DNA of 64,000 nucleotides from Salinicoccus carnicancri Crm (GCF_000330705.1 NZ_ANAM01000006.1:124001-188000), one strand, 5' to 3'. Shown: positions 1-9,926, numbered from the stretch's first letter. A program made the numbers and translations. Notes: generated by a model from the sequence alone, not told the origin.

Positions 1-126
1 TGCACGGTCATCGGCGTTTCCGGACGTATTGAAATCTGGGATTCTGCGGAGTGGGACGCTTTCTATGATGAATCCGAAGAGAATTTTGAAAACATTGCAG
101 AAGATTTAATCGACTTTGATCTATAG
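1..126 (+). CDS. mraZ: MraZ, C-terminal end (partial)
   Basis: The window opens inside a reading frame whose last 41 residues begin [14 protein letters not shown] and end in an acidic tail. This matches the second SpoVT-AbrB repeat and C terminus of MraZ, the DNA-binding regulator that sits first in dcw clusters. It lies 11 bases before rsmH, its usual neighbour, so the identification rests on both sequence and context. The N terminus, the promoter and the MraZ-binding repeats lie upstream of the window. Confidence 0.85.
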   Translation, partial: CTVIGVSGRIEIWDSAEWDAFYDESEENFENIAEDLIDFDL

Positions 127-137
127 GGTGTGAAAGA

Positions 138-1067
138 ATGTTCAGGCACGAAACCGTTCTATTGGAAGAAACAGTGGATGGACTGGATGTACATCCGGAG
201 GGTATCTATGTGGATGCCACCCTGGGCGGCGGAGGCCACTCCGAATATCTTCTTGACAAGCTGACAACAGGCAGGCTGATTGCATTCGACCAGGATGCGA
301 CGGCCATAAAGAATGCTGAGGGGAAATTCAGGGGACGGGAAAATCTGACGCTGATCCATTCCAATTTTGAAAATCTGCAGGAAGAACTCGACAGGATAAA
401 TGTACATAAAATTGATGGTATTTTATACGATCTCGGGGTATCGAGCCCGCAGTTCGATGTAACAGAACGGGGGTTCAGCCATTCCAGGGAAGCGAGGCTG
501 GATATGAGGATGGACCAGAGCCGTGACCTCGATGCACATGAAATAGTCAACAGCTATTCATATGAACAGCTCGTCAGCATCTTTTTCCGATACGGAGAGG
601 AGAAGTTCTCCAAAAAGATTGCGAGAGAAATAGAGCGCAGGCGGGCTGAAGCTCCGATTGAGACGACCACAGAGCTGACTGAAATAATCAAATCGCAGAT
701 TCCGCATAAGTTCAGAAGAACGGGCGGGCATCCTGCCAAACGTGTTTTCCAGGCACTGCGCATTGCAGTGAATGACGAACTCGGTGTGTTTGAACGTTCG
801 CTTGAACAGGCGATAGAGCTCCTCGATAAAGGCGGAAGGGTCTCTGTCATAACGTTCCATTCGCTGGAAGACAGAATATGCAAACAGATGTTCATGGAAT
901 ATGAGAAGGGTCCGGATCTGCCAAGGAACATGCCGGTGGTGCCGGAGGAATACCAGCCAATCTTAAAGCGGGTCAACAGAAAGCCGATCACGGCTGAAGC
1001 CGGGGCGGTCGAGGATAATCCGCGTGCAAGAAGCGCGAAGTTGCGAGTAGCAGAGAAACAGAGGTAG
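138..1067 (+). CDS. rsmH: 16S rRNA (cytosine1402-N4)-methyltransferase RsmH (MraW)
   Basis: This 309-residue protein has the usual family length (about 310). It methylates N4 of C1402 in 16S rRNA with S-adenosylmethionine in the cytoplasm. The N terminus [15 protein letters not shown] and the SAM-binding loop [14 protein letters not shown] near residues 27-40 are diagnostic, as are [12 protein letters not shown] (about 96-107) and [10 protein letters not shown] (about 237-246). The ATG has a purine-rich ribosome site just upstream. It lies between mraZ and ftsL, as in other Bacillota dcw clusters, and is probably cotranscribed with them. Confidence 0.97.
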   Translation: MFRHETVLLEETVDGLDVHPEGIYVDATLGGGGHSEYLLDKLTTGRLIAFDQDATAIKNAEGKFRGRENLTLIHSNFENLQEELDRINVHKIDGILYDLGVSSPQFDVTERGFSHSREARLDMRMDQSRDLDAHEIVNSYSYEQLVSIFFRYGEEKFSKKIAREIERRRAEAPIETTTELTEIIKSQIPHKFRRTGGHPAKRVFQALRIAVNDELGVFERSLEQAIELLDKGGRVSVITFHSLEDRICKQMFMEYEKGPDLPRNMPVVPEEYQPILKRVNRKPITAEAGAVEDNPRARSAKLRVAEKQR

Positions 1068-1078
1068 GGAGTGTTATC

Positions 1079-1459
1079 ATGGCGGTAGAAAGTTATAGAC
1101 GTAATGTCATGCCTGAGCCCCAGGTTGAACCGAAGACCCGGGAAAAATCCGGCACGAGGACCAGGACACGTGTCGTAAGCCTGAAAAAGGCGGAGACCCT
1201 GGTATATTTGGCACTGTTTGTTTTGATTGCGGCTGCTGCGATTTTTGTGCTATCTTTAAAAATGGAAGCCTATGAGCTGCAGACTGAAAAGGCCCAGCTT
1301 GAAAATGAAATTGCAATCAAGGAAGGCGAGATCAGCGAACTCAGGACGGAAGTGACGGACCTTGCATCCTACGACAGAATATATGAAAAGGCAAATGAAC
1401 TCGGGCTCGATCTGAACAATGGAAATGTAAAGGTTGCTGAGAAGTATGGCAAGGATTAG
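1079..1459 (+). CDS. ftsL: Cell division protein FtsL
   Basis: A 126-residue bitopic membrane protein. It has a basic N-terminal cytoplasmic segment (about residues 1-40), one transmembrane helix (about 41-59, LVYLALFVLIAAAAIFVL) and an extracellular leucine/glutamate heptad-like coiled coil (about 60-105). This is the architecture of FtsL, which forms the DivIB-DivIC-FtsL complex that activates septal peptidoglycan synthesis. Primary sequence is poorly conserved in this family, so position between rsmH and the PBP gene carries much of the call. Its end overlaps the PBP start by 14 bases. Confidence 0.9.
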   Translation: MAVESYRRNVMPEPQVEPKTREKSGTRTRTRVVSLKKAETLVYLALFVLIAAAAIFVLSLKMEAYELQTEKAQLENEIAIKEGEISELRTEVTDLASYDRIYEKANELGLDLNNGNVKVAEKYGKD

Positions 1460-3596
1460 ATTCAAGCTTGGCGATAAAACAAAAAGACTATCTGTCGGTG
1501 CGCTCCTAATTTATCTTGGTATAGGAGTGCTTTTTGTTTGCATATTTTGGCAATTCAGCTATTTAATGATTGTCAAAACACTGGATGACGAAGATCTGGT
1601 GGCACACGGGCAGGACAAATTTTCACGTTCTGCCGAAATGGAGTCCGAACGCGGACAAATAACCGACAGGGAAGGGAACGTGCTTGCGAGCGACATGGAA
1701 TCCTACCGTCTGGCGCTCATAACAGACTCTGACTATCCGAATCATGTCACGGATCCGGAAAAAGCGGCTGAAACACTTGCCGGTGTGATAGATATGGAAC
1801 AAAAGGATATCGAAGCCCGTATCAAAGAGGGAATTGACAAGGAGCAGTTCCAGGTGGAATTCGGCAGGGAAGGCAGGGACCTTTCCTATAATCAGAAGAA
1901 GACGCTCGAGGAATCCGGGACCGCCGGGCTGGTCTTCGTACCTGAGACGAGGCGTTTCTACCCGAACGGTGACTTTGCCTCCCATCTCATCGGCTACGCT
2001 GAAGAGAGCGGCGGGGGCGATGAACTTTCGGGTCAGGTGGGTCTCGAGCGTGCCTATGACGATGTTTTAAACGGTCAGGACGGCACAATAGACTATACAC
2101 AGGACCTGTGGGGGTATATCGTTCCGAATAGTGATACGGTGAAGCCGCCGCAAGACGGAGCAAATATGAAACTGACCATCGATTCGAACATCCAGCTCTA
2201 CCTGGAGGATTCACTGGATACCATGGAAGAGCATTTTGAACCGGAGGAACTTTTCGCAGTTGTTGCCGATGCAGAATCGGGAGAGATTCTTGCGAGCGGA
2301 CAGCGGCCTTCATTCAACCCGCGGACGCGTGAAGGATTCGGCAACAGCTGGTTGAACATGCTCTATCAGTACTCTTTCGAGCCTGGTTCCACGTTCAAGG
2401 TGTTCGGCCTGGCGGCTGCCATTGCAGAAGGGGAATATGATCCGAATGCGACGTATGAATCCGGTTCCTATGATGTGGACGGGCATACCATCTACGATTG
2501 GCAGAAAGAAGGGTGGGGCAATATTACCTACAACCAGGGGATGCAATATTCATCCAATGCACTGATGATGCTTCTGCAGGATAGAGTTGGTGAAGAGAAG
2601 ATGCTCGAATACTACAGGAAATTCGGATTCGGCGAACCGACGGGATCGGAATTTCCCAATGAACCATCCGGCATCCTCGCCTGGGACAATGAACTTCAGA
2701 GAAAAACCACTGCCTTCGGTCAGAGTTCCACAGTCACCCCGATACAGATGATCCAGGGAATGACTGCGATATTGAACGGTGGAAAGATGAAGAAGCCGTA
2801 CGTCGTTGATGAAATCACCGACCCTGAAACGGGTGAAGTAATCCATGACGGTAAAGAGACGGCCGTGCGTCAGGTCATTCCGAAAGAAGCGGCCGACAAG
2901 ACGCAGGAAGAGATCAATACATTCGTCGGCGGTTCGGAAGACCATAATTCACAATACCTGCTGGATGATTACGAAGTTGCCGGCAAGTCCGGAACGGCAC
3001 AGATCATCGATCCCGAGGGCGGCGGCTATATGGACGGCGATTACGAATTCCTGACGTCATTCCTCGGCTATGCTCCGGAGGATGACCCTGAGGTGATTGT
3101 CTACTACGGCATCAAACTTGCAAGCAAGAATAAATCCGATACATGGGATTATGGTGTCATGCACGGATTCAATCCGTTGATGGAACGCACTCTGAAATAC
3201 CTTGAAGTGGAAGGTGCGGATGATGGTGAAGGCGGAGAAGCTGTTGAAGTCGGTGATTATACCGGACGGCAGCTATCTGAAGCAGAGCCGGCGGCCGAGG
3301 ATACGATCCAGACGATCATCACCGGTGACGGCAAAGAGATTGTCGACCATTATCCGAAAAATGATACACTATTGCCATATGATACATTCTTTGTCAAAAC
3401 GGATGGTGAACAGCTGATGCCTGATCTTCAGGGATTGTCGAAGCGGGAGGCACTGATGTTTGGCGAATTCATGGGAATCGATGTGTCAGTTGAAGGCGAA
3501 GGCTTCATCCAGGAGCAATCCGTCAAACCGGGTACACCGATTGATGGAGAGACATCGCTGGAGCTGACACTGTCATCGAATGACCCGAATGATTAG
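1446..3596 (+). CDS. pbp1: Septal penicillin-binding protein 1 (class B PBP with PASTA domains)
   Basis: A 716-residue monofunctional transpeptidase for septal cross-linking, orthologous by position to staphylococcal PBP1 and B. subtilis PbpB. After a basic start comes a signal anchor (about residues 17-45), then the PBP dimerisation domain, then the transpeptidase domain. The active-site motifs are GSTFK (nucleophile Ser about 315), YSSNAL and AGKSGTAQ. Two PASTA repeats follow at the C terminus (about 595-710; VGDYTGRQLSEAE and MPDLQGLSKREAL). ATG at 1446 is preferred over a TTG at 1434; either overlaps ftsL. The sporulation paralogue SpoVD is unlikely in a coccus of this type. Confidence 0.95.
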   Translation: MARIRFKLGDKTKRLSVGALLIYLGIGVLFVCIFWQFSYLMIVKTLDDEDLVAHGQDKFSRSAEMESERGQITDREGNVLASDMESYRLALITDSDYPNHVTDPEKAAETLAGVIDMEQKDIEARIKEGIDKEQFQVEFGREGRDLSYNQKKTLEESGTAGLVFVPETRRFYPNGDFASHLIGYAEESGGGDELSGQVGLERAYDDVLNGQDGTIDYTQDLWGYIVPNSDTVKPPQDGANMKLTIDSNIQLYLEDSLDTMEEHFEPEELFAVVADAESGEILASGQRPSFNPRTREGFGNSWLNMLYQYSFEPGSTFKVFGLAAAIAEGEYDPNATYESGSYDVDGHTIYDWQKEGWGNITYNQGMQYSSNALMMLLQDRVGEEKMLEYYRKFGFGEPTGSEFPNEPSGILAWDNELQRKTTAFGQSSTVTPIQMIQGMTAILNGGKMKKPYVVDEITDPETGEVIHDGKETAVRQVIPKEAADKTQEEINTFVGGSEDHNSQYLLDDYEVAGKSGTAQIIDPEGGGYMDGDYEFLTSFLGYAPEDDPEVIVYYGIKLASKNKSDTWDYGVMHGFNPLMERTLKYLEVEGADDGEGGEAVEVGDYTGRQLSEAEPAAEDTIQTIITGDGKEIVDHYPKNDTLLPYDTFFVKTDGEQLMPDLQGLSKREALMFGEFMGIDVSVEGEGFIQEQSVKPGTPIDGETSLELTLSSNDPND

Positions 3597-3607
3597 AGGA
3601 GGAAAAA

Positions 3608-4585
3608 ATGTTTACACTACTACCATTATCTATTTTAGGGCTGGCTGCATTCATACTGACTGCTGTGCTCGTGCCGTTTTCCCTGCCGATCCTGAAGCGG
3701 TTGAAGTTCGGCCAGTCCATCAGGGAGGAAGGGCCAAAGAGCCATCAGGTCAAGACCGGCACGCCCACGATGGGCGGCCTGACATACCTGGTTCCAATGC
3801 TCGCGCTCGCGCTCATATCCCTGCTGTTTGCCGACGATGCCTATAAGATGCTTGTACTGATCATCGTCACTGTCGGTTTCGGCCTGATCGGGTTCATCGA
3901 TGACTACATCATCGTTGTCAAAAAAGACAACACCGGCCTGACTTCTAGGCAGAAGTTCCTGGCACAGATAGCCGTCTCCGTCATCGTCTATTTCATACTT
4001 ACATTTGCGATTCCGGACATTTCTCCTGCAGTCCATATTCCTGGCACAGGCATAAATATTCCGCTCGGAGTCCTGTTCATAGTATGGATTGTATTCTGGC
4101 AGGTCGGGTTCTCCAATGCTGTGAATCTGACAGACGGACTCGATGGCCTTGCAACAGGACTTTCGATCATTGCTTCCGCAAGCTTCCTCGCCATTGCACT
4201 GATGCGCGGGGAGATGGCTGTTGCGATTTTTTTGACCATCATGATCGGAGCACTGGCCGGATTCCTGCTGTTCAATAAATATCCGGCGAAGCTGTTCATG
4301 GGTGATACCGGCTCACTTGCCCTCGGCGGGATCATCGCGACTGTCTCCATCATGCTGAATGACAGTCTGCTGCTCCTCATCATCGGCATTGTGTTCGTCA
4401 TCGAGACGGCATCTGTAATGCTGCAGGTTGCATCATTCAAACTGACGGGCAAAAGGATATTCAAAATGACGCCGATCCATCATCATTTCGAGCTCACCGG
4501 CTGGAGCGAATGGAAGATTGTCATCGTTTTCTGGGTGACAGGTGCAGTTTGCGGTGTAATCGGTGTATTGCTGGGGGCGCTCTAA
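3608..4585 (+). CDS. mraY: Phospho-N-acetylmuramoyl-pentapeptide transferase MraY
   Basis: A polytopic membrane enzyme of 325 residues, the family's normal length. It transfers phospho-MurNAc-pentapeptide from UDP to undecaprenyl phosphate to make lipid I. Visible signatures are GTPTMGGL (about residues 53-60), the acidic GFIDDY motif (about 97-102), NLTDGLDGLA (about 174-183) and the C-terminal MTPIHHHFE histidine motif (about 291-299). About ten hydrophobic helices are evident. A strong GAGGAGG ribosome site precedes the ATG. The stop codon directly abuts the murD start. Confidence 0.98.
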   Translation: MFTLLPLSILGLAAFILTAVLVPFSLPILKRLKFGQSIREEGPKSHQVKTGTPTMGGLTYLVPMLALALISLLFADDAYKMLVLIIVTVGFGLIGFIDDYIIVVKKDNTGLTSRQKFLAQIAVSVIVYFILTFAIPDISPAVHIPGTGINIPLGVLFIVWIVFWQVGFSNAVNLTDGLDGLATGLSIIASASFLAIALMRGEMAVAIFLTIMIGALAGFLLFNKYPAKLFMGDTGSLALGGIIATVSIMLNDSLLLLIIGIVFVIETASVMLQVASFKLTGKRIFKMTPIHHHFELTGWSEWKIVIVFWVTGAVCGVIGVLLGAL

Positions 4586-5926
4586 ATGGAAAAATATGAC
4601 GGCTTCAAAAACAAGAGAGTGATTGTTCTGGGTTACGGCAGAAGCGGGCGGAGTGCTGTTTCTTCACTCGTGTCGCTCGGTGCGGATATTGTCCTTACAA
4701 CCAATGAAGTACTTGCCGATGAGCGCCTCAGGCAGACGATGAAAGGGTGGGGCGTTGAAATTGTAGACGGCCATCATCCATCGAGTCTCCTGAACGATGC
4801 ACAGCTTATCGTAAAAAATCCGGGGATCCCCTACGATATAGAGTTCCTTCAGGAAGCTGAAAAAAGAGGCATTCCGATCATAACGGAAGTCGAGATTGCC
4901 GGACATATTTCAGAGGCACCGATCATCGGCATTACAGGTACAAACGGCAAGACGACCGTGACCCATCTGATAGGGGAAATGCTGACTCATTCGGGCCTCA
5001 GTCCGATCCTTTGCGGTAACATCGGCTATCCGGCCACAAGTGCCGCAAAAGAGGCGGACGGAAATGATATTCTCGTAATGGAGCTTTCTTCATTCCAGCT
5101 TATGGGAATCATGGATTTCAAGCCGGATACAGCAGTCATCACCAACATATACAAAGCGCATATCGATTATCACGGATCGGTGGAGGCGTATGAAGCGGCG
5201 AAACTCAATCTTCTGAGGAATATGGGGGAAGATGACAGACTGGTTTTCAACGGCATGCAGAAGGGAAAACTCGACAGGCTTGACCACGCCATCGATGTTG
5301 AATTCTTCTCGATTGAAGGTGATGCAGCTGCCTGTATAAAGGACGGAAAGATTACCTATAAGGACAGACCGCTCATCCATGTGGATGATGTGAAGCTTTT
5401 GGGTGGCCATAACCATGAAAATATACTGGCTGCGGTAATCGCTGCAAAAATGCACGGGGCGACTGATGAAGGAATTGTAAAGACGCTCACCACCTTCGGA
5501 GGTATCCCGCACAGGATGGAGTATCTGGGTGCTGTCGGCGGGACCGATTATTACAATGACTCCAAGGCGACCAATAATCTGGCTACATCATTTGCGCTTA
5601 AGACATTCAAATCGCCTGTAATTTGGATTGCCGGAGGATTGGACAGGGGCCAGTCACTCGATGAACTCATTCCCCGCATGGAACGTGTCAGGACGATTAT
5701 CACGTTCGGTGAAACGAAGGATAAATTCATTGCGCTGGCCGACAGGACAAACAAGGAAATTCTGACCGTGGAAAATCCATATGATGCAGCCGGACTTGCT
5801 TCATGCATAAGCGGTCCGGGGGATACGGTACTGTTTTCCCCTGCCTGCGCAAGCTGGGATCAATACAAAGATTATGAAGCACGGGGCGATCATTTCAAAG
5901 AAGGCTTCAGTAATTTGGAAGACTGA
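4586..5926 (+). CDS. murD: UDP-N-acetylmuramoylalanine--D-glutamate ligase MurD
   Basis: A 446-residue cytoplasmic Mur ligase that adds D-glutamate to UDP-MurNAc-L-Ala with ATP. It shows the Rossmann-like UDP-binding N domain (VIVLGYGRSGRSA, about residues 12-24), the ATP loop GITGTNGKTT (about 114-123), the ELSSFQL and HIDYHGS motifs of the central domain, and the C-terminal ligase domain with NDSKATN (about 326-332). Length matches the family. It starts immediately after the mraY stop, which implies translational coupling. A ligand-bound lysine is expected at ITNIYKAHID, where most MurD proteins have N-x-DHLD-like sequence. Confidence 0.97.
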   Translation: MEKYDGFKNKRVIVLGYGRSGRSAVSSLVSLGADIVLTTNEVLADERLRQTMKGWGVEIVDGHHPSSLLNDAQLIVKNPGIPYDIEFLQEAEKRGIPIITEVEIAGHISEAPIIGITGTNGKTTVTHLIGEMLTHSGLSPILCGNIGYPATSAAKEADGNDILVMELSSFQLMGIMDFKPDTAVITNIYKAHIDYHGSVEAYEAAKLNLLRNMGEDDRLVFNGMQKGKLDRLDHAIDVEFFSIEGDAAACIKDGKITYKDRPLIHVDDVKLLGGHNHENILAAVIAAKMHGATDEGIVKTLTTFGGIPHRMEYLGAVGGTDYYNDSKATNNLATSFALKTFKSPVIWIAGGLDRGQSLDELIPRMERVRTIITFGETKDKFIALADRTNKEILTVENPYDAAGLASCISGPGDTVLFSPACASWDQYKDYEARGDHFKEGFSNLED

Positions 5927-5943
5927 AATCAGGAGGTGAGCCG

Positions 5944-7176
5944 ATGGAAGAACGTCCGGATATCAATGACCTGAAAAAAAGACTGAAAGATGACCGCACG
6001 GAAGGTAAGGACGAGCATGAAGATATGCTGAGGGCGCGTCTTGAAGGCGAACCCAATGAAGATGCTGCAGCGCCCGGGGAGGAACCTGGAGCCCCTGCTG
6101 AAATGGAGAAGGCAGGAAATGACAATCCAACAGCCGCTGCAGAAACTGAAACCGCAAGCCAGTATGAACAGGAAGAAGCCGAAGAGGGCTCAGATGAGAT
6201 AGAGACATTCACCAGGGACGGCAAGCCGATTTCCGTCGATACCTACAACCGGACCGATGATGAAAAGGAAAAACATCGAACGGGACAAAAAGCGCGCCGT
6301 TTCGAAAAAACGGCAGCGAAAGAAAAAGTGAAAAAAGAGAGGAAACCTCTGAAGTCGTATTTCAGGAAGCCGAAGCGTGTACATGTCTATACGGGATTGA
6401 TCATACTGGCTCTCATGATGTTCGGCGTGCTCGTCTGGTATGTTTTTTCCGATGCAAGTTCGGTCAAGGAAGTCAGTATTTCCGGCAACAGCCTGATCAA
6501 TGATGAGGAGATTGCCGAAAGGCTGCAGTTTTCAGAAGGTGACAAGATGTTCAGCATCAATACAGACCGGGCGGAAGAGAACATTGCCCTTCTGCCTGCG
6601 ATAGAGGAAGTCCATGTGGCGCGTTCCTGGTGGAACGGCGTGGATGTGAACATTTCAGAATACAGGCCACTCGGTTATGTCACCAACGACACAAACTACT
6701 ACCCGGTCCTTGAAAATGCCAGGGTGCTGCGCGGTTATCCGGCACCGCCGAATGAGGCCCCCATCCTCCATTATTTCGAAGGTGAGGAATTTGACGCCCT
6801 GGTGGAAAGTCTGGGTAAAATCGACCCTTCGATACTTGGCGGAATATCGGAAATCTATTACCGTCCGTCTGAACAGTCATCTACACGGATCCATATGTTC
6901 ATGAATGACGGGCAGGAAATTGTGGCCGACTATCGTACAATCGACAGCAAGATGAACTATTATATCGGCATGCGCGAAGAGATAGGCGACAGCAAAGAGG
7001 GTGTAATCGATCTTGAGATAGGCAGCAGTTTCCTGCCGTATGACAGTGCGGAGGCGGAAGATATAAAGCAGGGCATCTATGAAACGCCGGTCCAGGCGCA
7101 GTATATAGAAAATGTGAGTGGCTCTCTTGGCAATGTGAAGGAAGTATTGTCCGGTTTCGGGGACGGGGATGAGTGA
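5944..7176 (+). CDS. divIB: Cell division protein DivIB (FtsQ family)
   Basis: A 410-residue bitopic divisome protein. It has a long, highly charged cytoplasmic tail (about residues 1-147, rich in Glu/Lys/Ala), one transmembrane helix (about 148-167, GLIILALMMFGVLVWYVF) and an extracellular POTRA domain starting VKEVSISGNSLINDEEIAERL. The rest is the FtsQ/DivIB beta domain and a short gamma tail. Length is near the 439 residues of the S. aureus protein. It works with FtsL and DivIC to stabilise and activate the septal synthase. A terminator hairpin overlaps its stop codon, ending the first dcw unit. Confidence 0.93.
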   Translation: MEERPDINDLKKRLKDDRTEGKDEHEDMLRARLEGEPNEDAAAPGEEPGAPAEMEKAGNDNPTAAAETETASQYEQEEAEEGSDEIETFTRDGKPISVDTYNRTDDEKEKHRTGQKARRFEKTAAKEKVKKERKPLKSYFRKPKRVHVYTGLIILALMMFGVLVWYVFSDASSVKEVSISGNSLINDEEIAERLQFSEGDKMFSINTDRAEENIALLPAIEEVHVARSWWNGVDVNISEYRPLGYVTNDTNYYPVLENARVLRGYPAPPNEAPILHYFEGEEFDALVESLGKIDPSILGGISEIYYRPSEQSSTRIHMFMNDGQEIVADYRTIDSKMNYYIGMREEIGDSKEGVIDLEIGSSFLPYDSAEAEDIKQGIYETPVQAQYIENVSGSLGNVKEVLSGFGDGDE

Positions 7177-7195
7177 TTCCCCGTCCATTTTTTTA
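7161..7195 (+). terminator. Rho-independent terminator after divIB
   Basis: A 9-bp stem, GGACGGGGA (7161-7169) with TCCCCGTCC (7178-7186), is followed by A and a T run (7188-7194). The 5' arm lies inside the last codons of divIB and the loop holds its stop codon. It separates the mraZ-to-divIB unit from ftsA-ftsZ. Confidence 0.85.
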
Positions 7196-7233
7196 CTGGA
7201 CTATTCCCCCTAAATAGTTCACAATATATAAGG

Positions 7234-7239
7234 TATAAT
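7234..7239 (+). promoter_or_regulatory. Candidate -10 element for ftsA-ftsZ
   Basis: A perfect TATAAT lies 51 bases before the ftsA start in the AT-rich 113-base gap after the divIB terminator. No good -35 hexamer is visible 16-18 bases upstream, so the call is tentative. A promoter here is expected because the terminator closes the previous unit. Confidence 0.4.
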
Positions 7240-7289
7240 GTAAACTGTATATAGAGAAAACTGAAAAAGCTTGCTAGGAGGCAGACGAG

Positions 7290-8750
7290 TTGAAGGAACA
7301 TTATTATGTCGCCCTTGATATCGGTTCCACCAGTGTCAAAGCGGTGGTCGGTGAAAAATTCCATGATGGTGTGAACGTCATCGGTACCGGTCAGACCTTC
7401 ACTGATGGGATTTCCAGGGGAATGATCAAAGATTTTGAACTGGCAAGAAATGCTATAAAGGATACTATTAAAAAGGCGAAGATTTCATCAGGGATTGAAA
7501 TTGATGAAGTCTTTCTTAAAATGCCGATAACCGGCACGGAGTTCAGGACTGGTGAAGAGGAACTACGTTTCGGTGGAAACTCCACGGAAATCACCGGGGA
7601 GCATATCGAAGAGCTCCTTGAAACGATCAGGGAGCGTGAGATGCACAGTGACAAAGAGGTCATCACTGTCTTCCCTAATTACTTCAGAGTGGATGATCTG
7701 CATGAAGTGGCCGATCCGAAGGAAATGATGGCAACCCAGTCGCTGTATGTGAATGCAGGCATCATACTAATCAACAGGTCACTACTGATGAATGCAGTCA
7801 AATGCGTTGAAGACTCGGGTCTGACCGTCCTGGATGTATACTCTGATGCTGTGAACTATCAGCATGTCCTGAGTGAATCCGAAGTTGAACTCGGTGGAGC
7901 GGTCATTGATATCGGCGCCGACCTGACCCAGTTCGGCTACTATGAGCGTGGTGCATTGAAATTTGCAGGCAGCCTTCCTGTCGGCGGCAGCCATATTACA
8001 AATGATTTGTCGGAGGCTTTCAATACACCGTTCGAAGTTGCGGAGAAAGTGAAGCACCAGTACGGTCATGCATTCTTCGACCTCGCTTCGGATGAAGATA
8101 TCGTCAGACTTCCCCAGAGGGACGGAGAGCCTGATGTCGAGGTTACCCCGAAGGATCTGGCGGATATCATCGAACTCAGACTCGAAGAGATGCTTCTTGA
8201 TGTATTCGCAGAACTTCAGACAGCCGGCATTACAAGAGTGAGCGGCGGATTCATAGTCACAGGCGGGACTGTCAACCTTCTCGGAGTCAAAGAACTTCTC
8301 CAGGACCTCGTAAGCGAAAAGATCAGGATCCATATTCCCAAACAGATGGGGGCAAGAAAGCCTGAATATACGAGCGCCATTTCAACCATATCCAGTGGAA
8401 TAATGTTTGATGAACTACTTGAGTATGTTACAATTGATAATTATGAGACGGAGCCTGAGGAAGCTGTCGGGGAAACGCCGGCAGAGGATTCCGGGAGCTT
8501 CTTTACGGGACTGTTCAATAAGCGTAAGGAAAACAATGCCCGTCAGCTGGAGGAGGAAACTGATCAGTACTCCTACGATGGAGAAAGTGCCGAAACATCC
8601 GAGAAGGATGAAGAATATTCCGATTACGCTTATGAAGATGACCGGCCGGATGAACCTGTCACGAGAAGTGATGAGGAAACAAAACGGCCGGATAAACCCA
8701 AGGACTACCGTGGATATATGAAAAAATTATTTAAAAATCTGTTCGAGTAA
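7290..8750 (+). CDS. ftsA: Cell division protein FtsA
   Basis: A 486-residue actin-like ATPase that tethers FtsZ to the membrane and recruits late divisome proteins. The phosphate-1 loop is ALDIGSTSVKAVVG (about residues 8-21), phosphate-2 is AVIDIGADLTQFG (about 204-216) and the adenosine motif is VTGGTVNLLG (about 324-333). The C terminus is an acidic, disordered linker of about 85 residues that ends in the amphipathic membrane-targeting helix GYMKKLFKNLFE. The start is TTG, chosen because GGAGG lies 10 bases upstream and the N terminus aligns with the family. It forms a unit with ftsZ, 26 bases downstream. Confidence 0.96.
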   Translation: MKEHYYVALDIGSTSVKAVVGEKFHDGVNVIGTGQTFTDGISRGMIKDFELARNAIKDTIKKAKISSGIEIDEVFLKMPITGTEFRTGEEELRFGGNSTEITGEHIEELLETIREREMHSDKEVITVFPNYFRVDDLHEVADPKEMMATQSLYVNAGIILINRSLLMNAVKCVEDSGLTVLDVYSDAVNYQHVLSESEVELGGAVIDIGADLTQFGYYERGALKFAGSLPVGGSHITNDLSEAFNTPFEVAEKVKHQYGHAFFDLASDEDIVRLPQRDGEPDVEVTPKDLADIIELRLEEMLLDVFAELQTAGITRVSGGFIVTGGTVNLLGVKELLQDLVSEKIRIHIPKQMGARKPEYTSAISTISSGIMFDELLEYVTIDNYETEPEEAVGETPAEDSGSFFTGLFNKRKENNARQLEEETDQYSYDGESAETSEKDEEYSDYAYEDDRPDEPVTRSDEETKRPDKPKDYRGYMKKLFKNLFE

Positions 8751-8776
8751 GATGAATGACTGGGAGGAAAAATAAA

Positions 8777-9916
8777 ATGTTAGAATTTGAGCAAGGTTTC
8801 AACCATATGGCTTCGTTGAAAGTCATCGGCGTAGGGGGCGGCGGAAACAACGCCGTCAACCGCATGATTGATGACGGCATGCAGAATGTGGAGTTCATCG
8901 CCATCAATACTGACGGACAGGCGCTGAATCTTTCAAAAGCTGAATCCAAAATCCAGGTCGGTGAAAAACTGACACGCGGTCTCGGTGCGGGCGCCAATCC
9001 GGATATCGGTAAAAAGGCGGCTGAGGAATCCCGTGAACAGATCGAAGATGCAATCCAAGGAGCGGACATGGTGTTCGTCACTGCCGGAATGGGCGGTGGA
9101 ACAGGTACGGGGGCAGCACCGGTTGTAGCAAAGATTGCAAAAGAGATGGGTGCGCTTACTGTCGGTGTCGTTACAAGGCCGTTCTCATTCGAGGGAAGAA
9201 AACGCCAGACACAGGCAGCGGCGGGTGTAGATGCAATGAAGGCGTCAGTGGATACACTGATTGTCATCCCGAACGACAGGCTCCTAGATATCGTTGATAA
9301 ATCCACGCCGATGATGGAAGCTTTCAAAGAAGCGGATAACGTACTCCGTCAGGGTGTACAGGGCATCTCCGACCTCATCGCTGTAAGCGGTGAAGTCAAC
9401 CTCGATTTCGCAGATGTCAAGACGATCATGACGAACCAGGGTTCCGCACTCATGGGAATCGGTGTATCAAGTGGTGAAAACCGTGCAATCGAAGCGGCCA
9501 AAAAAGCCATTTCAAGCCCGCTCCTTGAAACATCGATCGTCGGTGCGCAGGGCGTTCTTATGAACATCACAGGCGGAGAGTCACTCTCGCTGTTCGAAGC
9601 CCAGGAATCCGCAGACATTGTACAGGATGCGGCAGATGAAGATGTGAACATGATCTTCGGTACAGTGATCAATCCTGAACTCGAGGATGAAATCGTGGTT
9701 ACGGTCATTGCGACCGGCTTCAACGAAAAATCCGTAAACAGAACACCTGAAAGAGAAGAAAAACGGGATTCTGTTTCATCTCCGACCTCCCAGAGAGTCG
9801 ATGATACACCGCCGTCACGACCGGCGCGTGAACCTGAAAGAAGCACTCCGGAAACGAAAGATGAAGACTACGAAGTGCCGACATTCCTTAGAAACCGTTC
9901 AAGACGCAGACGATAG
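8777..9916 (+). CDS. ftsZ: Cell division GTPase FtsZ
   Basis: A 379-residue tubulin homologue that polymerises into the Z ring. Visible landmarks are the N-terminal [13 protein letters not shown] nucleotide loop (about residues 17-29), the tubulin signature [13 protein letters not shown] (about 103-115), the NLDFADV catalytic T7 loop (about 208-214), a variable linker (about 320-360) and the C-terminal peptide EVPTFLRN that binds FtsA, SepF and other partners, followed by a basic tail of arginines. The ATG at 8777 has GGGAGG 10 bases upstream; an upstream in-frame ATG at 8756 lacks one. A strong terminator follows. Confidence 0.99.
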   Translation: MLEFEQGFNHMASLKVIGVGGGGNNAVNRMIDDGMQNVEFIAINTDGQALNLSKAESKIQVGEKLTRGLGAGANPDIGKKAAEESREQIEDAIQGADMVFVTAGMGGGTGTGAAPVVAKIAKEMGALTVGVVTRPFSFEGRKRQTQAAAGVDAMKASVDTLIVIPNDRLLDIVDKSTPMMEAFKEADNVLRQGVQGISDLIAVSGEVNLDFADVKTIMTNQGSALMGIGVSSGENRAIEAAKKAISSPLLETSIVGAQGVLMNITGGESLSLFEAQESADIVQDAADEDVNMIFGTVINPELEDEIVVTVIATGFNEKSVNRTPEREEKRDSVSSPTSQRVDDTPPSRPAREPERSTPETKDEDYEVPTFLRNRSRRRR

Positions 9917-9926
9917 AATAGAACTT

